Shown one piece after another: positions 16,718 to 25,451 of a stretch of 54,822 bases of DNA. How positions within the stretch are numbered: position 1 is the first letter of the stretch; each line of letters opens with the position of its first letter. The DNA lies in assembly GCA_018608765.1 (NCBI GenBank), contig JABAYY010000058.1, positions 1 to 54,822 of the forward strand. The letters are read 5' to 3'. The notes beneath the pieces are model-generated. The model made no database searches. It saw only the letters and a list, made by a program, of their open reading frames with translations, and had not been told where the DNA came from. This DNA comes from Flavobacteriaceae bacterium. GTDB taxonomy: Bacteria; Bacteroidota; Bacteroidia; Flavobacteriales; Flavobacteriaceae. Both the position numbers and the translations under genes were made by a program.

Positions 16718-18676
16718 TTATTCTTCCTCTTCCTCTGTTTTGGGAGTGGAATTCACGGCCTCTTCTACTACAAAAGGACGTTTTCCAAAGATTGCTTCCA
16801 GATTGTCTTTAAAGATGACCTCTTTTTTCAGAAGTACTTCCGCTAGTTCTGTTAACTTATCTTTATTTTCTTCCAAGAGTTTTAATGCGCGTTCGTATTG
16901 CGTTTCAATAATGCTGGATATTTCTTTGTCAATAAGTTCAGCCGTGCGTTCACTGTATGGCTTTGAAAATCCATACTCATTTTCGCCTGAAGAATCATAA
17001 TATGTTAAGTTGCCTACTTTATCACTCAACCCATAAACAGTCACCATAGCTCTTGCTTGCTTGGTTACTTTTTCTAAATCACTTAAAGCACCTGTAGATA
17101 TTTTGTCAAAAATGACTTTCTCAGCAGCGCGACCTCCTAAGGCAGCACACATTTCATCCAACATTTGCTCAGGTCGTACAATAAGTCGTTCTTCTGGAAG
17201 GTACCATGCGGCACCTAAAGATCTTCCTCTTGGAACAATTGTTACTTTAACCAAAGGAGACGCATGCTCTAGCATCCAACTAATTGTTGCATGGCCAGCT
17301 TCATGAAAGGCAACGGCTCTTTTTTCACTAGGTGTAATTATTTTATTTTTCTTTTCAAGTCCACCTATAATACGATCGACTGCATCTAAAAAATCTTGTT
17401 TTTCAACTGATTTTTTATTATTACGGGCCGCAATAAGTGCCGCTTCATTACAAACATTCGCAATATCCGCACCCGAAAACCCAGGAGTTTGTTTGGATAA
17501 AAAGTCGGTATCTAAATCTTTGGATTTCTTCAAGGGCTTTAAATGCACTTCAAAAATTTCTTTACGTTCTCTAATGTCCGGCAAATCAACATAAATTTGA
17601 CGGTCAAATCGTCCTGCTCGCATCAGCGCCTTGTCCAGTACATCTGCACGGTTGGTTGCTGCCAAAACAATCACGTTTGTATTGGTTCCAAACCCATCCA
17701 TTTCGGTTAATAACTGGTTAAGGGTATTTTCTCTTTCGTCATTTGAGCCAGAAAAATTACTCTTTCCACGTGCACGACCAATCGCATCAATTTCATCAAT
17801 AAAAATGATTGATGGTGATTTGTCTTTTGCTTGTTTAAATAAATCTCTAACTCTTGAGGCTCCAACTCCAACAAACATTTCAACAAAATCAGATCCCGAC
17901 AATGAGAAAAAAGGAGCTTTTGCTTCCCCTGCAACTGCTTTTGCTAATAAGGTTTTTCCTGTTCCGGGAGGGCCTACTAGTAAAGCACCTTTTGGAATTT
18001 TACCACCTAAAGCAGTATATTTTTCTGGGTGTTTGAGAAAATCTACAATTTCTTGAATTTCTTCTTTCGCACCTTCCAGACCAGCAACATCCTCAAAGGT
18101 CGTTTTAGTCTCTAGTTTTTCGTCAAATAACTTCGCTTTTGATTTTCCAATATTAAAAATTTGACCGCCACCACCACCTGGACCGCCACCGCCAGACATA
18201 CGTCGCATGATAAATATCCAAACTCCAATGATTAAAATAAAAGGAATGAGTGATGATAAAATATCGCCCCAAGCATTTGTTTCAGTTCTAAAGTCAAGAA
18301 CGGTATCCAATTGTTCTTCCTGAATGGCATCTTCCAATTGTTTTTGAAACAACTGAACATCTCCAAATTCAAATTGATAATTTGGACTTGAAGACCCTGT
18401 AGGAAAAAGTTTTTCCTTTTGGTTTTTTTTATGAACTTCTTTATTTGAAGCCTTTGTTGTTAGATATACTAAAGCCTCTCTTTTGTTGACTATTTCAACT
18501 TTTTTAACGTCACCATTTTTTAGAAATTTAAAAAACTGAGAAGGGGTTGTAGAGGCTTCTGGAGAGCCTCCTAATCCACCCGAAAACAGATTGAAACCCA
18601 AGAAAAGCACAATCGCAATTCCATAGATCCAATAGGCGTTAAATTTTGTATTTTTAGGTTTTTTCTCGTTAGACAT
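16718..18676 (-). CDS. ftsH: ATP-dependent zinc metalloprotease FtsH
   Basis: A membrane-bound AAA+ protease that degrades misassembled membrane proteins and selected regulators. The 652-residue chain has a first membrane helix near 13-30, a periplasmic domain, a second helix near 140-158, a Gly-rich linker ([12 protein letters not shown]), the AAA domain with Walker A GPPGTGKT near 234-241 and [11 protein letters not shown], the second region of homology, and the zinc site HEAGH near 458-462 in the peptidase domain. The C-terminus is acidic (TEEEEE). It is 12 bases after rsfS on the same strand, and the LUD-cdsA-psd genes follow. Confidence 0.97.
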   Translation of the reverse strand: MSNEKKPKNTKFNAYWIYGIAIVLFLGFNLFSGGLGGSPEASTTPSQFFKFLKNGDVKKVEIVNKREALVYLTTKASNKEVHKKNQKEKLFPTGSSSPNYQFEFGDVQLFQKQLEDAIQEEQLDTVLDFRTETNAWGDILSSLIPFILIIGVWIFIMRRMSGGGGPGGGGGQIFNIGKSKAKLFDEKLETKTTFEDVAGLEGAKEEIQEIVDFLKHPEKYTALGGKIPKGALLVGPPGTGKTLLAKAVAGEAKAPFFSLSGSDFVEMFVGVGASRVRDLFKQAKDKSPSIIFIDEIDAIGRARGKSNFSGSNDERENTLNQLLTEMDGFGTNTNVIVLAATNRADVLDKALMRAGRFDRQIYVDLPDIRERKEIFEVHLKPLKKSKDLDTDFLSKQTPGFSGADIANVCNEAALIAARNNKKSVEKQDFLDAVDRIIGGLEKKNKIITPSEKRAVAFHEAGHATISWMLEHASPLVKVTIVPRGRSLGAAWYLPEERLIVRPEQMLDEMCAALGGRAAEKVIFDKISTGALSDLEKVTKQARAMVTVYGLSDKVGNLTYYDSSGENEYGFSKPYSERTAELIDKEISSIIETQYERALKLLEENKDKLTELAEVLLKKEVIFKDNLEAIFGKRPFVVEEAVNSTPKTEEEEE

Positions 18677-18688
18677 GAGTCGTATTTT

Positions 18689-19060
18689 TTAGTAACTGGT
18701 TTCTATTTCGGTGATCTTAGCATCCCCCCAAAGGTTTTCGATATCGTAGTATTCACGAATGTGTTTTTGAAACACATGAACCACTACATGGACATAGTCC
18801 ATCAGTACCCATTCGCCGTTTTCACTTCCTTCAACATGCCAAGGTTTGTCCTTAGTGTTTTTACTGACCTTTTTTTGTATTGAACTAACAATGGCATTGA
18901 CTTGAGTATTGGATGTTCCATCACAAATGATGAAATAATCACAAACGGTATTTTCGATAGCTCTTAAGTCTAAAATAGTAATATTTTGACCTTTGACGTC
19001 TTCAATTCCATTAATTGTGAAAGTGATGAGTTCGTCTGCGCTAGGTGTTTTTTTTGTCAT
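18689..19060 (-). CDS. rsfS: Ribosomal silencing factor RsfS
   Basis: Binds ribosomal protein uL14 and blocks joining of the subunits when nutrients are low. The 123-residue protein has the family core: ITILDLRAIENTVCDYFIICDG, SNTQVNAIVSSI, and the C-terminal WHVEGSENGEWVLMDYVHVVVHVF. It opens the rsfS-ftsH-LUD-cdsA-psd-ACBP gene run. A -7 box TAAATTTG (minus strand, 19079-19086) lies just upstream, and a spaced inverted repeat is shared with the divergent birA promoter region. Confidence 0.94.
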   Translation of the reverse strand: MTKKTPSADELITFTINGIEDVKGQNITILDLRAIENTVCDYFIICDGTSNTQVNAIVSSIQKKVSKNTKDKPWHVEGSENGEWVLMDYVHVVVHVFQKHIREYYDIENLWGDAKITEIETSY

Positions 19061-19078
19061 GAATTAATTTTACTGTGC

Positions 19079-19086
19079 AAATTTAT
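19079..19086 (-). promoter_or_regulatory. Probable -7 box of rsfS-ftsH transcript
   Basis: TAAATTTG on the minus strand fits TAnnTTTG and ends 18 bases upstream of the rsfS ATG. The half-site TTTAGAGCCA of the nearby inverted repeat lies just upstream of it, between the -7 and -33 positions, where a bound protein would block polymerase. Confidence 0.5.
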
Positions 19087-19094
19087 TACTTTTT

Positions 19095-19143
19095 TGGCTC
19101 TAAACGTGTTATATTGTCTTAATTATATTATAATTTAGAGCCA
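19095..19143. repeat. Spaced 10-bp inverted repeat between rsfS and birA
   Basis: TGGCTCTAAA at 19095-19104 and its exact reverse complement TTTAGAGCCA at 19134-19143 are separated by 29 very AT-rich bases. The repeat fills the divergent intergenic region of 94 bases. It may be a two-site operator or a cruciform/hairpin; it does not resemble the classical BirA box, and the BirA encoded here has no DNA-binding domain. Confidence 0.65.
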
Positions 19144-19154
19144 CAATTTCAACT

Positions 19155-19883
19155 ATGCAGATAATCAAACTTAATGCCACTGATTCTACTAACAATTATT
19201 TAAAACAATTGTTGATGGATACTGCGTTAGAAGATTTTTGTGTGGTCGTTACTAATCACCAGACCAAAGGCAAAGGGCAAATGGGGGCTGAGTGGGTTTC
19301 TGAAAAAGGTAAAAACCTTACATTTAGCGTTTTAAAGAAGGAGCCCTCCATTGTTTTGCCTCGCCGATTCCTTTTGAGTATTCTCGTTTCTTTATCCATT
19401 ATCAAAACATTGGAAGCTTACAGTGTCCCTAAATTAGCCATCAAATGGCCTAACGACATTTTGTCAGACCATCATAAAATTTCAGGAATTTTAATTGAAA
19501 ATATAATTAAATCTAATAAGATCGATTTTTCTGTGATTGGGATTGGACTTAATGTCAATCAAAAATTATTCAAAGGATTGCCTAAAGTAACCTCTTTAAA
19601 GTCTATTTTAGGAATGACACTTGATAAAGATGAATTACTTCATAAACTCATTGAGAATCTTCAAATCTATTTTAAGTTATATACCGAAAAAGGAGAGGGG
19701 ATTATAAATGCCGAATATGAAACGTATCTGTTTAGAAAAGATAAACCCTCTACATTTGAATTGCCTGATAAAACCTTGATTACAGGCATCATTAGAGGTG
19801 TAACAGATGCAGGTAAATTATGCGTGCAAATGGAAGATGCCACAAAAGAGTTTGACTTAAAAGAGTTGAAATTATTGTACTAA
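19155..19883 (+). CDS. birA: Biotin--[acetyl-CoA-carboxylase] ligase, monofunctional
   Basis: Activates biotin as biotinyl-5'-AMP and transfers it to the biotin carboxyl carrier protein. The 242-residue protein has the catalytic domain only: TDSTNNYLK at the start, the biotinyl-AMP loop GKGQMGAEWVS (about 36-46, the GRGRxGxxW equivalent), KWPNDIL, and GIGLNVNQ. The N-terminal winged helix of the E. coli repressor form is absent, so this protein should not act as a transcription repressor. Its stop codon overlaps the convergent SRPBCC gene by four bases. Confidence 0.93.
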   Translation: MQIIKLNATDSTNNYLKQLLMDTALEDFCVVVTNHQTKGKGQMGAEWVSEKGKNLTFSVLKKEPSIVLPRRFLLSILVSLSIIKTLEAYSVPKLAIKWPNDILSDHHKISGILIENIIKSNKIDFSVIGIGLNVNQKLFKGLPKVTSLKSILGMTLDKDELLHKLIENLQIYFKLYTEKGEGIINAEYETYLFRKDKPSTFELPDKTLITGIIRGVTDAGKLCVQMEDATKEFDLKELKLLY

Positions 19884-20275
19884 ATTTCCTTTGGGATATT
19901 CAGTGCTAAAGTTTCTATAAATTTTGATATAGGTGCTTTAATCATCATCGCCATCATGGCATTAAAATCTCCTTCAAATGTCAATTGAACTTCACTTTGA
20001 TTTTCAGCAGGAGATTCAATCTTAGCTGTTAATGAGAAATCTAATTTTCCTCCAGCAGCACCCAACACAATTGTATGCGGGGACTCCATCGATTTTTTCT
20101 TTAAAACAATTTCTGGCATTCCACTCAAGGCAAATAAAAACGTATCGCTGTCAATGAGTTTAAACTTACTTGTGTTTTCGGGCATCAATTGTTCAAAATT
20201 TTCAACATTTGTTAAAAAATTAAACACTTCTTGAGCTGATTTTTCAAGGCTTACTTTTGTTGATTCTAATTTCAT
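19880..20275 (-). CDS. SRPBCC family protein
   Basis: A 131-residue START/Bet v1-like (polyketide cyclase type) protein, recognised by VSLEKSAQEVFNFLTNVENFEQLMP at the start and the long C-terminal helix MMAMMIKAPISKFIETLALNI. These proteins form a deep cavity for a hydrophobic ligand; neither ligand nor partner can be named. It lies eight bases after pyrE on the same strand, so is probably cotranscribed with it. Confidence 0.8.
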   Translation of the reverse strand: MKLESTKVSLEKSAQEVFNFLTNVENFEQLMPENTSKFKLIDSDTFLFALSGMPEIVLKKKSMESPHTIVLGAAGGKLDFSLTAKIESPAENQSEVQLTFEGDFNAMMAMMIKAPISKFIETLALNIPKEI

Positions 20276-20283
20276 ATCTAAAT

Positions 20284-20928
20284 TTATTTACCAGTCCACT
20301 CCGCCGGATTTGAATTCCATTTTGATAACACATCGACTTCACTTCGGTTGATGAAGTTTGTGTCTAAAGCTTGTTCCAACAAACTTTCGTAATTACTAAG
20401 TGTAAAAAGATTTACATTGTTAGCTTCAAAATTTTCTTTCGAAATATCAAAGCCATAAGTGAAAATAGCAACCATTCCTTTAACATTTACTTCCGCAGCT
20501 TTCAATGCATCAACCGCTACTAGGCTGCTTTTTCCAGTACTGATCAAATCTTCTACGACCACCACATTTTGCCCTTTTTCAATAAACCCTTCAATTTGAT
20601 TTTGACGCCCATGTTTTTTTGCTTCTGGACGTACATAAACAAAAGGAAGCCCAAGATATTCTGCAACCAAAGCCCCAATACCGATTGCACCTGTTGCAAC
20701 ACCTGCTATAACATCTGGTTTTCCAAACTCTAATTCTATGTTTTTAGCAATTTCTTCTTTTATGTAGTTTCTTACTACTGGAAACGACAAAACTAAACGG
20801 TTGTCACAATAGATTGGAGACTTCCATCCCGAAGCCCACGTAAAGGGGTTTTTTGGGTTTAATTTTATGGCGTTTATTTGAAGTAATACTTCTGCGGTTT
20901 TTTTGGCGGTACTTTTGTTGAAAATCAT
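20284..20928 (-). CDS. pyrE: Orotate phosphoribosyltransferase
   Basis: Joins orotate to PRPP to form orotidine 5'-phosphate in pyrimidine synthesis. The 214-residue sequence carries the type I PRTase PRPP loop VVVVEDLISTGKSSLVAVDAL (about 117-137), the flexible-loop segment VRPEAKKHGRQNQIEG with the catalytic Lys, and the N-terminal FTWASGWKSPIYCDNR that binds orotate. Complete and of normal length. The gene is divergent from the Nudix hydrolase gene. Confidence 0.95.
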   Translation of the reverse strand: MIFNKSTAKKTAEVLLQINAIKLNPKNPFTWASGWKSPIYCDNRLVLSFPVVRNYIKEEIAKNIELEFGKPDVIAGVATGAIGIGALVAEYLGLPFVYVRPEAKKHGRQNQIEGFIEKGQNVVVVEDLISTGKSSLVAVDALKAAEVNVKGMVAIFTYGFDISKENFEANNVNLFTLSNYESLLEQALDTNFINRSEVDVLSKWNSNPAEWTGK

Positions 20929-20987
20929 GTGTCAAAATTACTAAAAATAACTACTTTTACTTTCTATTAATTAGTTTTTAATTAACA

Positions 20988-21569
20988 ATGTATAAAATAT
21001 TTGTTGGTAATAAACCAATAGTACTCACAACCAAACTAGAAACTGAAACAGATTTCAAGAACATTCTGATTGATTCAGTGGATATTAACAAAGTACTTGC
21101 TAAACTTAGAAAAGATAAATATAATTCAGTACGCCTTGTTGGACCCGATAAAGATGTGCTTCTAAAAAAATTCCTTTCCCTATTACCAAATGTGATCGCA
21201 GGTGGTGGAAAAGTTTACAATCCAAAAAATGAAATATTGTTTATTTTTAGAAATGGAAAATGGGATTTACCCAAAGGTAAAGCCGAGGCAAAAGAAACGA
21301 TTAATTTTACCGCTCTTCGTGAGGTCGAAGAAGAAACGGGCATCACAGGGTTAAGTATTACCAAGCCCTTGGAAATCACCTATCATATATTCAAAAGGAA
21401 TGACCGTAATTATATTAAAGTAACGTACTGGTTTGAAATGTATTCTGAATATGATGGAAAACTAATTCCTCAAGAAAAGGAAGGGATTACTAAAGTTAAA
21501 TGGATTCCTGAATCCAAACTTCAAAAGGTATTTAATAATTCCTATGCGAACATCAAACTACTCATTTAA
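20988..21569 (+). CDS. Nudix hydrolase
   Basis: A 193-residue protein with a complete Nudix box in GKAEAKETINFTALREVEEE plus TGI (about 99-121), fitting G-x5-E-x7-R-E-U-x-E-E-x-G-U, so it should hydrolyse a nucleoside diphosphate linked to another group using Mg2+. About 65 residues precede the Nudix domain and contain no recognised motif. The substrate is unknown; the domain is followed by a DIPP/ADP-ribose-type tail without a clear signature. It stands alone, divergent from pyrE. Confidence 0.85.
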   Translation: MYKIFVGNKPIVLTTKLETETDFKNILIDSVDINKVLAKLRKDKYNSVRLVGPDKDVLLKKFLSLLPNVIAGGGKVYNPKNEILFIFRNGKWDLPKGKAEAKETINFTALREVEEETGITGLSITKPLEITYHIFKRNDRNYIKVTYWFEMYSEYDGKLIPQEKEGITKVKWIPESKLQKVFNNSYANIKLLI

Positions 21570-21622
21570 AGGGGGTTAAGATGTTGTTGTTATAAAAATC
21601 TTTAATTAAACGTGCTTTACAG

Positions 21623-21652
21623 TTGTTATCATTTTCAATAAGTTTATTTTTG
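21623..21652 (+). promoter_or_regulatory. Promoter of the SulP transporter gene
   Basis: TTG at 21623-21625, a 19-base spacer, then TATTTTTG at 21645-21652, a good match to TTG-N19-TAnnTTTG. The distance from the -7 box to the ATG at 21672 is 19 bases, so the leader is very short. Confidence 0.6.
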
Positions 21653-21671
21653 CCAGCAAAATTGACTGAAA

Positions 21672-23294
21672 ATGATGGAGTTTATTAGAAAGCGTTCAAG
21701 TAATGTTAAAAATGATATTTTAAGCGGTCTTACCGTAGCATTGGCTTTAGTGCCAGAAGCCGTCGCGTTTGCTTTCGTAGCAGGTGTTGACCCTTTGGTA
21801 GGATTGTATGCAGCGTTCATGATTGGTTTGATTACCTCTATTTTTGGAGGGCGTCCCGGAATGATTAGTGGAGCTACAGGTGCTTTAGCAGTTGTGATGG
21901 TTACCCTTGTTGCACGTGGTAACGCTATGGGAGCCGAAGGCGACGAATTAGGGCTGTACTATCTTTTTATGACCGTTATTTTAATGGGAATCATCCAAGT
22001 TTTAGCAGGTGTTTTTAAGCTCGGAAAATTTGTCCGTTTGATTCCTCATCCTGTAATGATGGGTTTTGTAAATGGATTGGCTATTGTTATTTTTCTCTCC
22101 CAATTAAGTATGTTTATGACGTCTGAAAACGGTGAAATGGTATGGATGCAAGGCGCTTCTTTATGGACTATGATTGGTTTGGTTGCTTTGACAATAGGTA
22201 TAATGTTTGGACTGCCTCAAATTACTAAAAAATTACCCGAAGCACTTGTTGCTATTTTGGTGGTTTCTGCAATTGTAATTTTTGGTAACTTAGATGTTGC
22301 AACCGTTGGAAGTTTTATTAGAGATGGTGGTGGAGAAGGCTTAAAAGGTGGGTTGCCACTTCCACAGTGGGCTATTTTTGAAAAGATCCCCCTTAATTTT
22401 GAAACCTTAAAGTTTATTGGGCCTTATGCATTGATTCTTGCAGCGATTGGATTGATTGAATCCTTAATGACATTGAACCTTATTGATGAACTTACTGAGA
22501 CACGTGGAAATTCCAATAAAGAATGTATCGCTCAAGGGGGTGCAAACATCATTACTGGATTGTTTGGTGGTATGGGTGGATGTGCGATGATTGGACAGTC
22601 TATTATCAATATTAAAGGAGGTGGTAGAGGACGCCTTTCTGGAATCGTAGCTGCACTCGCGCTTTTAGCATTTATCTTATTTGCATCAGGGCTTATAGAA
22701 CAAGTTCCTATCGCTGCATTGGTAGGAGTGATGTTTATGGTGGTCATTGGTACTTTTGCATGGTCTAGTTTTAGAATTATTAATAAAATCCCAAAAACCG
22801 ATGTGTTTGTGTTGATATTAGTGTCTTCGATGACAGTCTTTTTCGACTTAGCAATCGCTGTAATTTCTGGGGTGATTGTAAGTGCACTTGTATTCTCTTG
22901 GGAAAATGCGAAACGTATTCGTGCTCGAAAACGGATCAAAGCTGATGGTACTAAAGTATATGAAATTTGGGGCCCTTTGTTCTTTGGAAGTATCAAAACT
23001 TTTAATGATAAGTTTGATGTAAAAAATGACCCTCAATCTGTAGAGATTGATTTTGTTGAATCAAGAGTGAGTGACCATTCTGCTATTGAAGCCATTTCAA
23101 ATCTTGTCAACAAATATAAAGAAGAAGGTAAAACAATTCACCTCAAACACCTAAGTGAAGACTGTAAGGTTTTGTTATACAAATCAAGTCCACTTTTTAA
23201 AGATATTATAATTGAGGCAATAGATGACCCACGTTACCACTTAGCTGAAAATCCTGAAGCTTTTACAGAAGGACTTTCAGAATATAAACTCTAG
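21672..23294 (+). CDS. SulP family anion transporter with STAS domain
   Basis: A 540-residue permease with about twelve membrane segments in the SLC26/SulP fold and a C-terminal cytoplasmic STAS domain (about 430-520, VEIDFVESRVSDHSAIEAISNL). Signature segments include PEAVAFAFVAGVDPLVGLYAAF, GATGALAVVM and NIITGLFGGMGGCAMIGQS. SulP proteins carry sulfate, bicarbonate or dicarboxylates; the substrate cannot be read here. No sulfate-assimilation or carbonic anhydrase gene is beside it, in contrast to the second SulP gene in this window. ATGATG offers starts at 21672 or 21675. Confidence 0.9.
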   Translation: MMEFIRKRSSNVKNDILSGLTVALALVPEAVAFAFVAGVDPLVGLYAAFMIGLITSIFGGRPGMISGATGALAVVMVTLVARGNAMGAEGDELGLYYLFMTVILMGIIQVLAGVFKLGKFVRLIPHPVMMGFVNGLAIVIFLSQLSMFMTSENGEMVWMQGASLWTMIGLVALTIGIMFGLPQITKKLPEALVAILVVSAIVIFGNLDVATVGSFIRDGGGEGLKGGLPLPQWAIFEKIPLNFETLKFIGPYALILAAIGLIESLMTLNLIDELTETRGNSNKECIAQGGANIITGLFGGMGGCAMIGQSIINIKGGGRGRLSGIVAALALLAFILFASGLIEQVPIAALVGVMFMVVIGTFAWSSFRIINKIPKTDVFVLILVSSMTVFFDLAIAVISGVIVSALVFSWENAKRIRARKRIKADGTKVYEIWGPLFFGSIKTFNDKFDVKNDPQSVEIDFVESRVSDHSAIEAISNLVNKYKEEGKTIHLKHLSEDCKVLLYKSSPLFKDIIIEAIDDPRYHLAENPEAFTEGLSEYKL

Positions 23295-23752
23295 GGTTTT
23301 TGAATACGTACGGTATCGGGAACAAGTTTTTTGTAATCGCCCTTAAAACGAATAATCTCTCTCACAATTGAAGAGGATATAAAGGAAGTTTGAGTAGAGG
23401 TCAATAAAAAGACGGTTTCTACCTTGGATAATTGTCGGTTGGTATGTGCAATGGCTTTTTCAAACTCAAAATCTGCTGGATTTCTCAAGCCTCTAAGGAT
23501 AAAATCAACACCAATTTCTTTACAAAATTCTGTAGTTAACCCCTGATAGGAAACAACTTTTACTTTTGGGTTGTCTTTAAACGCATCCACAATAAACCTT
23601 TTGCGTTCTTCCAATGAAAACATATAGTCTTTAGAAGAATTTTCGCCAATGGCAATAATCACTTCGTCAAATAAGGTTACTCCTCTATTAACAATGTCTA
23701 AGTGCCCTAAAGTAATAGGGTCAAAGGATCCTGGGAAAATTGCTTTCTTCAT
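23291..23752 (-). CDS. coaD: Phosphopantetheine adenylyltransferase
   Basis: Transfers AMP from ATP to 4'-phosphopantetheine, the penultimate step of coenzyme A synthesis. The 153-residue protein has the nucleotidyltransferase loop PGSFDPITLGHLDIVNRG at 7-24 with the TxGH signature, the ligand block ILRGLRNPADFEFE, and the C-terminal ISSSIVREI (ISSTxVR). Its stop codon overlaps the convergent SulP gene by four bases, and it follows ddl by nine bases on the same strand. Confidence 0.96.
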   Translation of the reverse strand: MKKAIFPGSFDPITLGHLDIVNRGVTLFDEVIIAIGENSSKDYMFSLEERKRFIVDAFKDNPKVKVVSYQGLTTEFCKEIGVDFILRGLRNPADFEFEKAIAHTNRQLSKVETVFLLTSTQTSFISSSIVREIIRFKGDYKKLVPDTVRIQKP

Positions 23753-23761
23753 GCGGTAAAG

Positions 23762-24745
23762 TTAAGAATTTTTCTGAAGTGCTTGTTGAATTGCGTTCTC
23801 AAACAATTCGGGCAATGAAATTCCTGCCTGAGCTGCTTGTTGAGGTAATATGCTTTCCTTAGTAAGTCCTGGAATTGTATTGACTTCTAAGAAATGAGGC
23901 TTATTGTCTTTAAAAATAAATTCGCTTCGAGAAAACCCATCTAATTTCAAAACTTCGTAAATATGTTTTGCAGCCTTTCTAACATCTTCTTCTTGCGTTG
24001 TGCTCAAACGTGCAGGAGTAATTTCTTGTGATTTCCCTAAGTATTTTGCTTCATAATCAAAAAAGTCATTTTCAGTTACAATCTCGGTAATAGGAAGAAC
24101 TTTGACTTTCCCTTTATAACGAATTACTCCGACAGAGACTTCAGTGCCGTCTAAAAACGATTCAATAATAAGTTCGTCATCCTCTTTAAAGGCAGTTTCT
24201 ATAGCATCTGGCAATTCGGTTTTTGAATAGACTTTGGTAATTCCAAAACTACTTCCGGCTTTATTAGCTTTTACAAAACAAGGAAATCCAACAGCCTTTT
24301 CAATGGCTGAAGCGTCAATTGCATCCCCAACATTCAAAAAATAGGAATCCGCTGTGAGAACACCATAGGGTTTTAAGGCACTCAAACAATCACGTTTATT
24401 GAATGTGAGTGCCGCTTGATACATACCACAACTGGTATGTGGAATGGATAATAACTCAAAATACGATTGAATAATTCCATCTTCTCCGGGACTGCCATGA
24501 ATGGCATTAAATACACAGTCAAAATTAATTTTTGAACCTCCAATAACGATAGAAAAATCAGCTTTATTAATGGGGTGTTCTGTGGAGTCTTCTGTGACAT
24601 ACACCCATTTATCTTTAAAAATATGGATGCAATACGCATTGTAGCTTGCTTTAGGTAAACTGTCGTAAACCATCTTTCCGCTTTTTAAAGAGATTAAATA
24701 TTCGCTAGAATATCCACCCATTATAATGGCAATATTTTTTTTCAT
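23762..24745 (-). CDS. ddl: D-alanine--D-alanine ligase
   Basis: Makes the D-Ala-D-Ala dipeptide for peptidoglycan. The 327-residue ATP-grasp enzyme shows the N-terminal MGGYSSEYLISLKSG, the AIHGSPGEDGIIQSYFELL block (about 80-98), VKANKAGSSFGITKV with the ATP-binding lysines, and the C-terminal EVNTIPGLT with the Mg2+-binding Glu and Asn. The sequence is complete. It is followed by coaD and is divergent from the PASTA protein gene, which also concerns the cell wall. Confidence 0.95.
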   Translation of the reverse strand: MKKNIAIIMGGYSSEYLISLKSGKMVYDSLPKASYNAYCIHIFKDKWVYVTEDSTEHPINKADFSIVIGGSKINFDCVFNAIHGSPGEDGIIQSYFELLSIPHTSCGMYQAALTFNKRDCLSALKPYGVLTADSYFLNVGDAIDASAIEKAVGFPCFVKANKAGSSFGITKVYSKTELPDAIETAFKEDDELIIESFLDGTEVSVGVIRYKGKVKVLPITEIVTENDFFDYEAKYLGKSQEITPARLSTTQEEDVRKAAKHIYEVLKLDGFSRSEFIFKDNKPHFLEVNTIPGLTKESILPQQAAQAGISLPELFENAIQQALQKNS

Positions 24746-24887
24746 TTCTACGTTTATACAGTAAAAATATTACTTTTATATTAAATCAAAATCATTTTCA
24801 ACTAAATATATTAACTTCAAACTAAACAAGCTAAAGATTTTAAGGACACAATTATTTGTTTAGCTTTGTTACATTATAAAAAAAGCT

Positions 24888-25442
24888 ATGAATTTTATTA
24901 AATTCTTGTTCAGTAAATCGTTTATAAAGCAATTAATCCTTGCGTTTATAGTTTCAGTCGTTTTTGGGTTTTTAGCTCTTAAGTGGCTCAAATCTTATAC
25001 CAATCATGGGGCATTTGTGACGGTTCCAGCACTTACAGGAAAAACTTTTGACGCTGCTCAGCTTCTTATTAAAGAGTATGAACTCCGAAGTGAAGTTCAA
25101 GATTCCTCAAACTATAATCCTAACTACCCCAAAGGGGCCGTGATCGAACAAGATCCTTTGGAGGGAAGTCAAGTGAAAGAAGGTCGAAAAATATATTTAA
25201 TTCTCAATCCTTCTGCCTACAGAACAGTAGCAGTTCCAGATGTCATTCGTCGTACGTTCCGACAAGCTAAACCTTCGCTCGAAGCAGTGGGGTTCCAAAT
25301 TGGTGCCAAGATTTATAGGAATGATTTAGGGAAAAATGAAGTTTTACAATTACGCCACAATGGCCAAATCATCGAAGCAGGTACGATGCTTCCAAAGACC
25401 TCGAAAATCGACCTGGTTTTAGGGAACGGAGTTCGAAAGTAA
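24888..25442 (+). CDS. Membrane-anchored PASTA domain protein
   Basis: A 184-residue protein with a short cytoplasmic start, one membrane helix (about 15-33, LILAFIVSVVFGFLALKWL) and two PASTA domains (about 40-108 and 113-184), the first recognised by VTVPALTGKTFDAAQLLI and the end of the second by VLGNGVR. PASTA domains bind peptidoglycan or beta-lactams in kinases and penicillin-binding proteins, but here no kinase or transpeptidase domain is attached. It lies nine bases before rluD on the same strand, and divergent from ddl. A TAGCTTTG box at 24861-24868 may be its promoter -7 element. Confidence 0.85.
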   Translation: MNFIKFLFSKSFIKQLILAFIVSVVFGFLALKWLKSYTNHGAFVTVPALTGKTFDAAQLLIKEYELRSEVQDSSNYNPNYPKGAVIEQDPLEGSQVKEGRKIYLILNPSAYRTVAVPDVIRRTFRQAKPSLEAVGFQIGAKIYRNDLGKNEVLQLRHNGQIIEAGTMLPKTSKIDLVLGNGVRK

Positions 25443-25451
25443 TAATTAACC

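Noticed and set aside
22532-22996. 154-codon open frame antisense to the first SulP gene
   Set aside because: Composition mirrors the hydrophobic sense protein; no start context or domain.
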